From positions 1 through 8,341 of the forward strand of contig CATMVR010000188.1 in NCBI GenBank assembly GCA_950075905.1: 8,341 bases of DNA, read 5' to 3'. The translations under genes were made by a program, and so were the position numbers. Position 1 is the stretch's first letter, and each line of letters opens with the position of its first letter. This stretch comes from an uncultured Persicitalea sp. GTDB lineage: Bacteria > Bacteroidota > Bacteroidia > Cytophagales > Spirosomataceae. The notes under the pieces were generated by a model, which was given only the letters and a program-made list of their open reading frames with translations, did no database searches and was not told where the DNA came from. Below, one piece after another: positions 1-5,529 of the stretch.

Positions 1-315
1 GATCCGCTGTTCGTTGGCGTGTACCCCCACCAGCAACACGGGCCGGTTGGGCCGGGTCGACAGAAAGTCTGACAGGGCATTTTCAACCCGGAGAGCGGGA
101 AAGTCCTGCCCGTCAAATACAACAAGTACCGCCAAAGGCTGGTCAGTTAGAAAAGCTGGCTTTACAAAAGTTAGCTTTACAGATCGATCAAGCGAAGCTG
201 AATAAAGACTATCGTTTACGGTTTGGACACTGAATGGCTTCTGGGAGAAGGAGGGTGATGGTGTCAACAGTATAAAAATAAAAGAGGTAAAGAGATAGAT
301 TCTTTGTAAATTCAT
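1..315 (-). CDS. Secreted esterase-family (alpha/beta-hydrolase, Fes/EstD-like) protein, 5' part only
   Basis: This frame is open from an ATG at 315-313 down to base 1, giving 105 codons with no stop, so the gene runs off the left edge. Residues 1-25 form a signal peptide: a short polar start (MNLQR), a hydrophobic core (about 6-18) and an SFSQ end typical of exported Bacteroidota proteins, so the product is probably periplasmic or surface-located. After it come S-x-S-L-D-R (38-44), a beta-strand-like stretch with the V-F-D-G-Q turn (66-70), and V-L-L-V-G-V-H-A-N-E-Q-R (93-104). This order (leading strand, DGQ, then a VGV strand) is that of the PF00756 esterase family, which includes enterochelin-esterase-like and esterase-D-like enzymes. 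The catalytic Ser, Asp and His would lie beyond the window, so activity and substrate cannot be judged. It is divergent from the operon starting at 435 and may share its control region. The family call is fairly sure, the substrate unknown. Confidence 0.8.
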   Translation of the reverse strand, partial: MNLQRIYLFTSFIFILLTPSPSFSQKPFSVQTVNDSLYSASLDRSVKLTFVKPAFLTDQPLAVLVVFDGQDFPALRVENALSDFLSTRPNRPVLLVGVHANEQRI

Positions 316-434
316 CAAATTGGTGCTTGCAGAGGGTTTCGGCCCTAAATAGAAACATAATTTTGTAAACTATGTCAAGATTTCCAACTTTTTGATAGAT
401 TTGTGTACACCTCAAACTTCTAATCCCCTTCGTT
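316..434. promoter_or_regulatory. Divergent intergenic region between the secreted esterase and the plus-strand operon
   Basis: This 119-bp AT-rich stretch separates two divergently transcribed genes and must contain, or overlap, at least the promoter of the minus-strand gene. It also probably holds the promoter of the plus-strand operon. It contains a perfect 8-bp palindrome, GTGTACAC (403-410), and a plus-strand TAGATTTG motif (396-403). On the minus strand there are loose matches: TTGACA (378-373) and TATGTTTC (359-352). Their spacing does not fit a standard promoter, so the minus-strand start site is not assigned. No gene is visible here. Confidence 0.55.
396..403 (+). promoter_or_regulatory. 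Candidate Bacteroidota-type -7 promoter element (TAGATTTG)
   Basis: TAGATTTG matches exactly the TAnnTTTG consensus of the -7 element used by the primary sigma factor of Bacteroidota. It lies 31 bp upstream of the proposed TTG start of the first operon gene, which allows a short leader. No clear TTTG-type -33 element sits at the expected distance; the nearest TTTG (362-365) is about 30 bp upstream, which is too far. A single 8-mer with six fixed bases arises by chance fairly easily in AT-rich DNA, so this is only a candidate. Confidence 0.3.
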
Positions 435-1142
435 TTGCAGGAAAACCACATAAATTACTATTCGCATAATTTAGGCAGGTCAATAGATATTCTGGTTTAT
501 GGCCACTGGGGCTATCCGATTTTGGTATTTCCTACAACATTGGGAAGGCATTTTCAAGCCAAAGATATGGGACTTATCGATTCAGTAGGATGGCTACTCG
601 AATCGGGTAAGTACAAAATCTACTGTGTGGACAGCATTGACAAAGACTCCTGGTACGGCCGGCACCTTGACCCACATGTGAAAGTACACAATCACGTACA
701 GTACGACAAATTTTTGACCCACGAGCTGGTGCCTATGATTCAACAAGACTGCCAGGTAGAAAAAATTGGCGTGGCCGGGTGCAGTTTTGGGGGATATCAC
801 GCCCTGAATTTTGCCTTTAGGCACCCAGAGCAGGTAGCCTACCTCATCAGCATGAGCGGGGCTTTTGATATCAGGTCTTTCCTGGGAGATTACTATGATG
901 ATAATGTCTACTTCAATAACCCTGTCGACTATATACCCAACGAGCAAGGCTGGCGCTATAATCATATGAAGATTGTGCTAGGCTCTTCTGAATGGGATAT
1001 TTGCCTGAATGCCAATCTGGTTATGTCAAGAATTTTGAATAATAAGGGCATCAATCACTGGTCAGATATCCGCGGGTGGGAGCTACACGACTGGCCCTTG
1101 TGGAATAAGATGTTTCCAGAATACCTTTCAAAATTGATGTAA
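435..1142 (+). CDS. Cytoplasmic alpha/beta-hydrolase (esterase family) with GxSxGG nucleophile elbow
   Basis: The 235-residue product is a compact alpha/beta-hydrolase without a signal peptide. The nucleophile elbow G-C-S-F-G-G is at residues 115-120 (Ser117). Plausible triad partners are Asp188 in S-E-W-D and His218 in E-L-H-D-W. The N-terminal strand G-H-W-G-Y-P-I-L-V-F-P-T (23-34) and S-M-S-G-A-F-D (139-145) also fit a small PF00756-like esterase. No ATG start works: the reading frame opens after a TAG at 396-398, and the first in-frame ATG is residue 45, which would remove the conserved first strand. TTG at 435 is therefore the best start; ATT at 399 and ATC at 423 are weaker options. No Shine-Dalgarno sequence is seen. 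The gene is first in the operon, 48 bp before an ATP-grasp ligase. It could hydrolyse an ester or amide intermediate or product of the ligases, but its substrate is not evident. Confidence 0.85.
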   Translation: MQENHINYYSHNLGRSIDILVYGHWGYPILVFPTTLGRHFQAKDMGLIDSVGWLLESGKYKIYCVDSIDKDSWYGRHLDPHVKVHNHVQYDKFLTHELVPMIQQDCQVEKIGVAGCSFGGYHALNFAFRHPEQVAYLISMSGAFDIRSFLGDYYDDNVYFNNPVDYIPNEQGWRYNHMKIVLGSSEWDICLNANLVMSRILNNKGINHWSDIRGWELHDWPLWNKMFPEYLSKLM

Positions 1143-1190
1143 GTCCTCTACCCGAATACTCCATTTTATAACTAAAAAACCAACACGGAC

Positions 1191-2318
1191 ATGAAAAAAA
1201 TCGGAATCTTATTTGGCATGGAAAATACGTTTCCCCAGGCCTTCATTGACCGCGTCAATAGCAAGGGGGAAAAAGATATTGTGGCCGAGGCCGTTTCCAT
1301 TGATAAGGTAGTGCAGGCTGCTCCTACCGAGTATGCCGTGATTATCGACCGTATATCGCAGGATGTACCTTTTTATAAGGCTTATCTGAAAAACGCGGCC
1401 CTCTGCGGTACGGCCGTCATCAATAACCCGTTTTGGTGGAGCGCTGATGAGAAATTTTTCAACAACTGTCTGGCCGAGATGATCGGGGTACCCGTACCCA
1501 AAACGGTACTACTTCCCTCCCACGCCCGGCCCACCGATACCAGTGAGTCGTCTTTCCGAAACCTTAAACTCCCCCTGGCCTGGGAGGAGATGTTCGAATA
1601 CATCGGTTTCCCGGCTTATATGAAGCCCCACGCCGGCGGCGGCTGGAAAAGCGTGTACAAGGTCACCGACCGCGACGACCTCTGGGCCAAGCACCAGGAA
1701 ACCGATCAGCTGGTGATGATGTTGCAGGAAGAGGTGGTGTTTGACGACTATTTCCGCTGCTACTGCATTGGCCAGAAAGACGTCAGAATCATGGGATACG
1801 AGCCCCGCAACCCGCACCACCTCCGCTACGACTCCCAGATGAAAGCCACTGGCGATGCCGCCAAAAAGCTCTTGGCGACCATGGAAGACTACGTTCTTCG
1901 CCTCAACAAAGCCCTGGGCTACGATTTTAACACGGTAGAGTTTGCCGTGCGCGACGGTATCCCTATTGCCATCGATTTTTGCAATCCCGCCCCCGATGCC
2001 GACGTGTATTCGGTAGGCCAGCAGAATTTTGAATGGGTGGTTGAGGCCGCGGCCAACATGGCCATCGAACGAGCCAAAAAACAGCAGGTGGGCAAAAACA
2101 ACCTGACCTGGGGTACCTTTGTGCGTACCTCCGCCATGAACCAACCCCTGACCAATCTTGCTAAGGGCGATGTGGAAAAGGCGTCAGTATCTGTGGCCGA
2201 ACCCACCGAAGTACCGGCTAAAAAGGCGGCGGCAAAACCGGCCGCGAAGGCCACCAAAAAGGCCCCGGCAGCAAAGGCAAAGACCGAAAAAGCGGCTACC
2301 AAATCAACCAAAAAGTAA
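1191..2318 (+). CDS. ATP-grasp ligase with a Lys/Ala-rich basic C-terminal tail
   Basis: The 375-residue product has the order of an ATP-grasp carboxylate-amine ligase. It begins with a pre-ATP-grasp alpha/beta region (1-75). Next is N-N-P-F-W-W (78-83), followed by a helix and the G-V-P-V-P-K-T (99-105) typical before the ATP-binding core. Residues 139-152 give Y-M-K-P-H (Lys145) and a Gly-rich loop (H-A-G-G-G-W). A hinge strand M-L-Q-E-E-V-V follows at 177-183. The metal-binding end is V-E-F-A-V (249-253) plus I-D-F-C-N-P (261-266), giving candidate ligands Glu250, Asp262 and Asn265. Such enzymes activate a carboxylate as acyl-phosphate and join it to an amine; neither substrate is known here. 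After about residue 328 the protein turns into a tail: residues 340-375 contain 12 Lys and 13 Ala with a few Pro and Thr, resembling histone H1-like C-termini. The tail is not part of the ATP-grasp fold. The ATG start is preceded by a 48-bp gap without a strong ribosome site. The fold is confident, the reaction unknown. Confidence 0.88.
   Translation: MKKIGILFGMENTFPQAFIDRVNSKGEKDIVAEAVSIDKVVQAAPTEYAVIIDRISQDVPFYKAYLKNAALCGTAVINNPFWWSADEKFFNNCLAEMIGVPVPKTVLLPSHARPTDTSESSFRNLKLPLAWEEMFEYIGFPAYMKPHAGGGWKSVYKVTDRDDLWAKHQETDQLVMMLQEEVVFDDYFRCYCIGQKDVRIMGYEPRNPHHLRYDSQMKATGDAAKKLLATMEDYVLRLNKALGYDFNTVEFAVRDGIPIAIDFCNPAPDADVYSVGQQNFEWVVEAAANMAIERAKKQQVGKNNLTWGTFVRTSAMNQPLTNLAKGDVEKASVSVAEPTEVPAKKAAAKPAAKATKKAPAAKAKTEKAATKSTKK
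2208..2318 (+). other. Low-complexity Lys/Ala-rich tail-coding segment
   Basis: This part of the ATP-grasp gene encodes residues 340-375, a run of irregular AAK, AKK and TKK units with 12 lysines and one acidic residue after the first position, followed by the TAA stop. At the DNA level it is a mix of GCG/GCC/GCA and AAA/AAG codons rather than an exact tandem repeat, so selection on amino-acid composition is more likely than recent slippage. It should be intrinsically disordered and strongly positively charged. Similar tails occur on histone H1-like proteins and on some DNA-binding bacterial proteins. A role in binding nucleic acid or another polyanion, or as a target of lysine modification, is inference. 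Confidence 0.8.
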
Positions 2319-2336
2319 ATCTCAACGTGCCCACCT

Positions 2337-3443
2337 ATGTCTAAACGAATCTTTACGCTAGGGATTGAAGAGGAATTCCAAACCATCGATCCGGTAACCC
2401 GGAACCTGCGCTCCCACATGTCAAAACTCGTGGAAGGCGGCAAGATTATCCTGAAAGAGCGGGTTAAGGCCGAGATGCATCAGGCCGTGGTGGAAGTCGG
2501 GACCAACATCTGCCACAATATTCACGAGGCCCGCGAAGAAGTCTACTATTTGCGAAAGATGATCCTGGACCTGGCCGCCGAGCAAGACTTACAGGTTGCC
2601 GCTGCGGGCACGCATCCATTTGCAGACTGGGTGGATCAGCTGATTACCGAAGACCCCCGCTACGACGAACTGATCGACGAGATGCGCGACGTGGCCCGGG
2701 GTAACCTGATATTTGGACTGCATGTGCACGTCGGCATTGAGAGCCGCAACGAGGGCATTCAGATTATGAACGCTGTGCGGTACTTTTTGCCCCATATTTA
2801 CGCGCTATCTACCAACTCGCCTTTCTGGTGCGGGCGGAATACCGGTTTCAAATCCTACCGATCCAAGGTATTCGACAAGTTTCCGCGCACGGGTATTCCC
2901 GATTTTTTTGCCAGCGCCAGCGAGTACGACGAGTACATCAACCTACTCGTTAAGACAAAATGCATCGACAATGGCAAAAAAATTTGGTGGGATATCCGGG
3001 TACACCCGTTTTTCAACACCGTAGAGTTCCGGATTTGTGACGTACCCATGCGGGCCGAGGAGACTATCTGTTTGGCGGCTATTATGCAGGCGCTGGTCGC
3101 CAAAATTCACAAACTGCAGCGCCAGAACCTGAATTTCCGCCCCTACCGCCGCATCCTGATCAACGAAAACAAGTGGCGGGCGGCCCGTTTTGGCATCCAC
3201 AGCAAGCTTATCGATTTCGGCAAGCAGGAGGAGGTAGAGTTCAAACAGCTGATGAGCGAGCTACTCGAATTTATTGACGATGTAGTAGATGAGCTAGATA
3301 GCCGCAAGGAAGTAGAGTATGTACACAAGATACTCGAAATGGGCAGCGGAGCCGATCGCCAACTCGCTGTGTTTGAAGAAACAAACGATATGAACGCCGT
3401 GGTTGACTACATCGTTTCGGAAACGAAAATTGGTATCGCATAG
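2337..3443 (+). CDS. YbdK-like carboxylate-amine ligase (glutamate-cysteine ligase family 2, GCS2)
   Basis: The 368-residue product has the length and motifs of the YbdK/GCS2 family, a branch of the glutamine-synthetase-like amidoligase fold. In order these are: T-L-G-I-E-E-E-F-Q (7-15), with the acidic metal/ATP residues; G-T-H-P-F-A (91-96); G-L-H-V-H-V-G-I (127-134); S-T-N-S-P-F-W (158-164); W-W-D-I-R-V-H-P (217-224) followed by T-V-E-F-R-I-C-D (228-235); and E-N-K-W-R-A-A-R-F-G (277-286). All the blocks expected of an active enzyme are present. Characterised members make gamma-glutamyl-type amide bonds using ATP (E. coli YbdK is a weak gamma-glutamylcysteine ligase), but many relatives act on other substrates. 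It starts 18 bp after the ATP-grasp gene and is clearly co-transcribed. In this context it is probably one of several successive ligases, rather than a dedicated glutathione enzyme, since no glutathione synthetase is recognisable nearby. Confidence 0.92.
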   Translation: MSKRIFTLGIEEEFQTIDPVTRNLRSHMSKLVEGGKIILKERVKAEMHQAVVEVGTNICHNIHEAREEVYYLRKMILDLAAEQDLQVAAAGTHPFADWVDQLITEDPRYDELIDEMRDVARGNLIFGLHVHVGIESRNEGIQIMNAVRYFLPHIYALSTNSPFWCGRNTGFKSYRSKVFDKFPRTGIPDFFASASEYDEYINLLVKTKCIDNGKKIWWDIRVHPFFNTVEFRICDVPMRAEETICLAAIMQALVAKIHKLQRQNLNFRPYRRILINENKWRAARFGIHSKLIDFGKQEEVEFKQLMSELLEFIDDVVDELDSRKEVEYVHKILEMGSGADRQLAVFEETNDMNAVVDYIVSETKIGIA

Positions 3444-3463
3444 TTATAGATAGATACCTTTTT

Positions 3464-3468
3464 GGAAG
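3464..3468 (+). promoter_or_regulatory. Possible Shine-Dalgarno-like site (GGAAG) before the amidotransferase-like gene
   Basis: GGAAG lies 10 bases before the ATG at 3479, in a 35-bp AT-rich gap that also contains a short TAGATAGATA run (3447-3456). It is the clearest purine-rich ribosome-binding candidate in the operon; most of the other starts here lack one. It supports the chosen start but is short enough to be chance. Confidence 0.3.
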
Positions 3469-3478
3469 ACAAGTATAT

Positions 3479-4318
3479 ATGACATCGATTAGAAAAATTC
3501 GCATCGCCATTCTGGACATGAACAATGGGGTTCAGAATGAGGGAATGCGTTGTATAAAAAAAATAGTGCAGGAGTTTGGGGAGCATGAATCATTGGATTT
3601 GGACACCCGGATATTTGACGTGCGGCAGCATGCCGAAGTACCCGACCTGAGTTTTGACATCTACATTTCGTCGGGCGGGCCGGGTACCCCTTCCCCCGAG
3701 GGGCACCTGTGGGAAAAGAAATTTTTCGGCTTGCTGGACTCCCTCTGGAAATACAACAAGGATCGTAGCAACCGGACCAAAAAACACCTGTTTCTGATCT
3801 GCCATTCTTTCCAGCTAGCCTGTGTACACTGGCAAATCGGGCATGTCTGCAAGCGCCGGTCCAACTCCTTCGGCATTTTCCCCATCCATCAGACCCGGGC
3901 GGGCGAGAAAGAGCCCTTTTTCGAAGGACTGGAAGATCCATTCTGGGCGGTTGACTCCCGGGATTACCAGGTAGTCGAACCCAACAATCATGTGTTGGAG
4001 CACATGGGTGCCAAAATCATGGGTCTGGAAAAAATAAGACCGCACGTGCCGCTGGATCGGGCCATCATGGCCATTCGTTTCTCGCAGGAAATTTTCGGGA
4101 CGCAGTTTCACCCCGAAGCCGACGCCGAGGGCATGCTGCGCTACTTTCTGAGAGAAGATAAAAAAGCGAACATCGTTAAAAACTACGGAGAAGAGCGGTA
4201 CAATGACATGATCATGCACCTCAACGACCCGGATAAGATTCTGCTGACCGAGAAAACCATCATACCCGGTTTTCTGAAACGCTCACTCCGGCAGATCATC
4301 GCTCTGCAACCCATCTAA
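3479..4318 (+). CDS. Class I glutamine amidotransferase-like protein (GMP synthase glutaminase-type domain), non-canonical nucleophile motif
   Basis: The 279-residue product carries a class I (triad) glutamine amidotransferase domain. The oxyanion region is S-S-G-G-P-G-T-P-S-P (64-73). The nucleophile is Cys108 in L-I-C-H-S-F-Q (106-112). The remaining triad residues are His211 and Glu213 in G-T-Q-F-H-P-E (207-213). The usual elbow is G-x-C-x-G-x-Q; here the first Gly is Leu and the Gly two after Cys is Ser, while Cys and Gln are kept. All three triad residues are therefore present and activity is plausible. Free-standing proteins of this fold either pass ammonia from glutamine to a partner or hydrolyse gamma-glutamyl bonds (PuuD-like). 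The adjoining ligases make both reasonable: ammonia supply for an amide, or removal of a gamma-glutamyl group. The last 55 residues or so (after about 225) lie beyond the core domain, are basic and mainly helical, and have no function I recognise. Annotation pipelines may call it GMP synthase, but the synthetase half is absent. Confidence 0.85.
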   Translation: MTSIRKIRIAILDMNNGVQNEGMRCIKKIVQEFGEHESLDLDTRIFDVRQHAEVPDLSFDIYISSGGPGTPSPEGHLWEKKFFGLLDSLWKYNKDRSNRTKKHLFLICHSFQLACVHWQIGHVCKRRSNSFGIFPIHQTRAGEKEPFFEGLEDPFWAVDSRDYQVVEPNNHVLEHMGAKIMGLEKIRPHVPLDRAIMAIRFSQEIFGTQFHPEADAEGMLRYFLREDKKANIVKNYGEERYNDMIMHLNDPDKILLTEKTIIPGFLKRSLRQIIALQPI

Positions 4319-4331
4319 CCAACCCTGTGCT

Positions 4332-5525
4332 ATGCACCAAGCTGCCCGCAAGGCCTACAATGAGGCCTTTACCGAAGAAAAGTACCATCAGCTGGTGGAC
4401 AGCATCCACGAAGATTTTCCTGGGGAACTGGATTTTCGCGTGGCTGAGAGCCCGGTGTTTGTCCCCAAAGCACTGAAAGACCAGCTGATTGAAGCCTGTG
4501 AGGGGATAATTGACATTATTGTTGCCGACAATTTCAAAGCTCTGACTGACCGCGCTATTCCCGAAGAACAGCGGGTACCCAACGAGAACGGACATTCCTC
4601 TTTTCTGGCCATTGATTTTGCCGTCTGCAAAGATGCGCAGGGCGAACTTACCCCGCAGCTCATCGAGTTGCAGGGGTTTCCTTCCATTTTTGGCTACCAG
4701 GCATACCTGTCCGAGCTATTCAAAAAACATTTTCCCATTCCGGCGGAGTTTAGCTATGCCTTTGGGGTGGATAGCTACGCGGAATACAAGAAAGTACTGG
4801 GCGAACTGATCCTGGCCGGGCATGACCCCGAAGAGGTGATTTTACTGGAAATTTTTCCCGAGCAGCAAAAAACCCGGATTGACTTTGCCGTAACTGAGCG
4901 GATGCTTGGTGTAAAAGCCGTGGGCTATACCGACCTTATCCGGGAGGGGCGCAAGCTGTACTACATGAAAGGTGAACGTAAAATTCGGGTAAAACGCATC
5001 TACAACCGGCTCATCTTTGACGATTTGGCCAATTACCCGACCCTGAAAAGTGAGTACTCTTTCAACGACGACGTTGACGTATCCTGGGTAGGACATCCCA
5101 ACTGGTTTTTCAGAATCAGCAAATTTACCCTGCCGCTTCTCAGTAGTCCCTATGTACCCGAAACCCGCTTTCTGAGCGATTTTGCCGGCGAGTACCCGGC
5201 TGATCTCGAAAACTACGTGCTCAAACCGCTCTTTTCCTTTGCCGGTACGGGCGTGCAACTGCACGTGGACAAGGCCACGCTTGCCGGCATTGCCGATCCG
5301 GAAAACTACATAGTACAGAAAAAAGTCAACTACGAACCCATCATTCAGGCGCCCGACGGACTGGTGAAGTGTGAAATAAGGATGCTGTACATCTGGCCCG
5401 ATGCCGCCGAACGCCCCCGTTTGCTGACGAGCCTCAGCCGGCTGAGCCGGGGCGAAATGATCGGTGTACGTTTCAACAAAGACTTTACCTGGGTGGGCGG
5501 AAGCGCCTGTTTTTACGAACCTTAA
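4332..5525 (+). CDS. Second ATP-grasp-like ligase, probably circularly permuted (glutathionylspermidine-synthase-like)
   Basis: I do not recognise a named family for this 397-residue protein, but several blocks look like ATP-grasp elements in permuted order. An N-terminal-half block L-I-E-L-Q-G-F-P-S (110-118), after A-I-D-F-A-V (93-98), resembles the acidic/metal-binding end that normally comes last. A middle strand V-K-R-I-Y-N-R-L (220-227) follows. The nucleotide-binding part then comes near the C-terminus: Y-V-L-K-P-L-F-S-F-A-G-T-G-V (295-308), with Lys298 and a Gly-rich loop, then Y-I-V-Q-K-K-V (326-332) as the hinge strand and E-I-R-M-L-Y-I-W (348-355). A metal-ligand block before the Lys/Gly-loop block is the layout of circularly permuted ATP-grasps such as glutathionylspermidine synthetase relatives. 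It lies 13 bp after the amidotransferase-like gene and 4 bp before the aminotransferase. It probably forms an amide bond on the product of the upstream ligases. The permutation call is inference from motif order only. Confidence 0.7.
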   Translation: MHQAARKAYNEAFTEEKYHQLVDSIHEDFPGELDFRVAESPVFVPKALKDQLIEACEGIIDIIVADNFKALTDRAIPEEQRVPNENGHSSFLAIDFAVCKDAQGELTPQLIELQGFPSIFGYQAYLSELFKKHFPIPAEFSYAFGVDSYAEYKKVLGELILAGHDPEEVILLEIFPEQQKTRIDFAVTERMLGVKAVGYTDLIREGRKLYYMKGERKIRVKRIYNRLIFDDLANYPTLKSEYSFNDDVDVSWVGHPNWFFRISKFTLPLLSSPYVPETRFLSDFAGEYPADLENYVLKPLFSFAGTGVQLHVDKATLAGIADPENYIVQKKVNYEPIIQAPDGLVKCEIRMLYIWPDAAERPRLLTSLSRLSRGEMIGVRFNKDFTWVGGSACFYEP

Positions 5526-5529
5526 GACG

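Noticed and set aside
14..205. A 63-residue plus-strand open frame at the left edge
   Set aside because: It is antisense to the signal-peptide-bearing esterase frame on the minus strand (315 to 1), which has a recognisable family pattern; the plus-strand translation has none.
352..378. Minus-strand TTGACA (378-373) and TATGTTTC (359-352) as a promoter for the secreted esterase
   Set aside because: The spacer is 13 bp, which fits neither a sigma-70-type nor the usual Bacteroidota -33/-7 layout, and TATGTTTC misses the last base of TAnnTTTG.
209..451. An 80-residue minus-strand open frame over the divergent region
   Set aside because: It is in a different frame from the esterase ATG at 315, crosses the promoter region and overlaps the plus-strand hydrolase start; its translation looks random.
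1509..2144. A 211-residue minus-strand open frame opposite the ATP-grasp gene
   Set aside because: It is a His/Val/Gly-rich antisense shadow of a confidently assigned ATP-grasp coding region, with no motif of its own.
3479..4318. Annotation as GMP synthase
   Set aside because: Only the glutaminase-like domain is present; the ATP-pyrophosphatase and dimerisation domains are missing and the nucleophile elbow is atypical.
5464..5529. Upstream ATG extension of the aminotransferase
   Set aside because: It would overlap the previous gene by 62 bp, and the added 22 residues do not resemble the family's N-terminus; the ATG at 5530 gives a 4-bp gap and a normal length.
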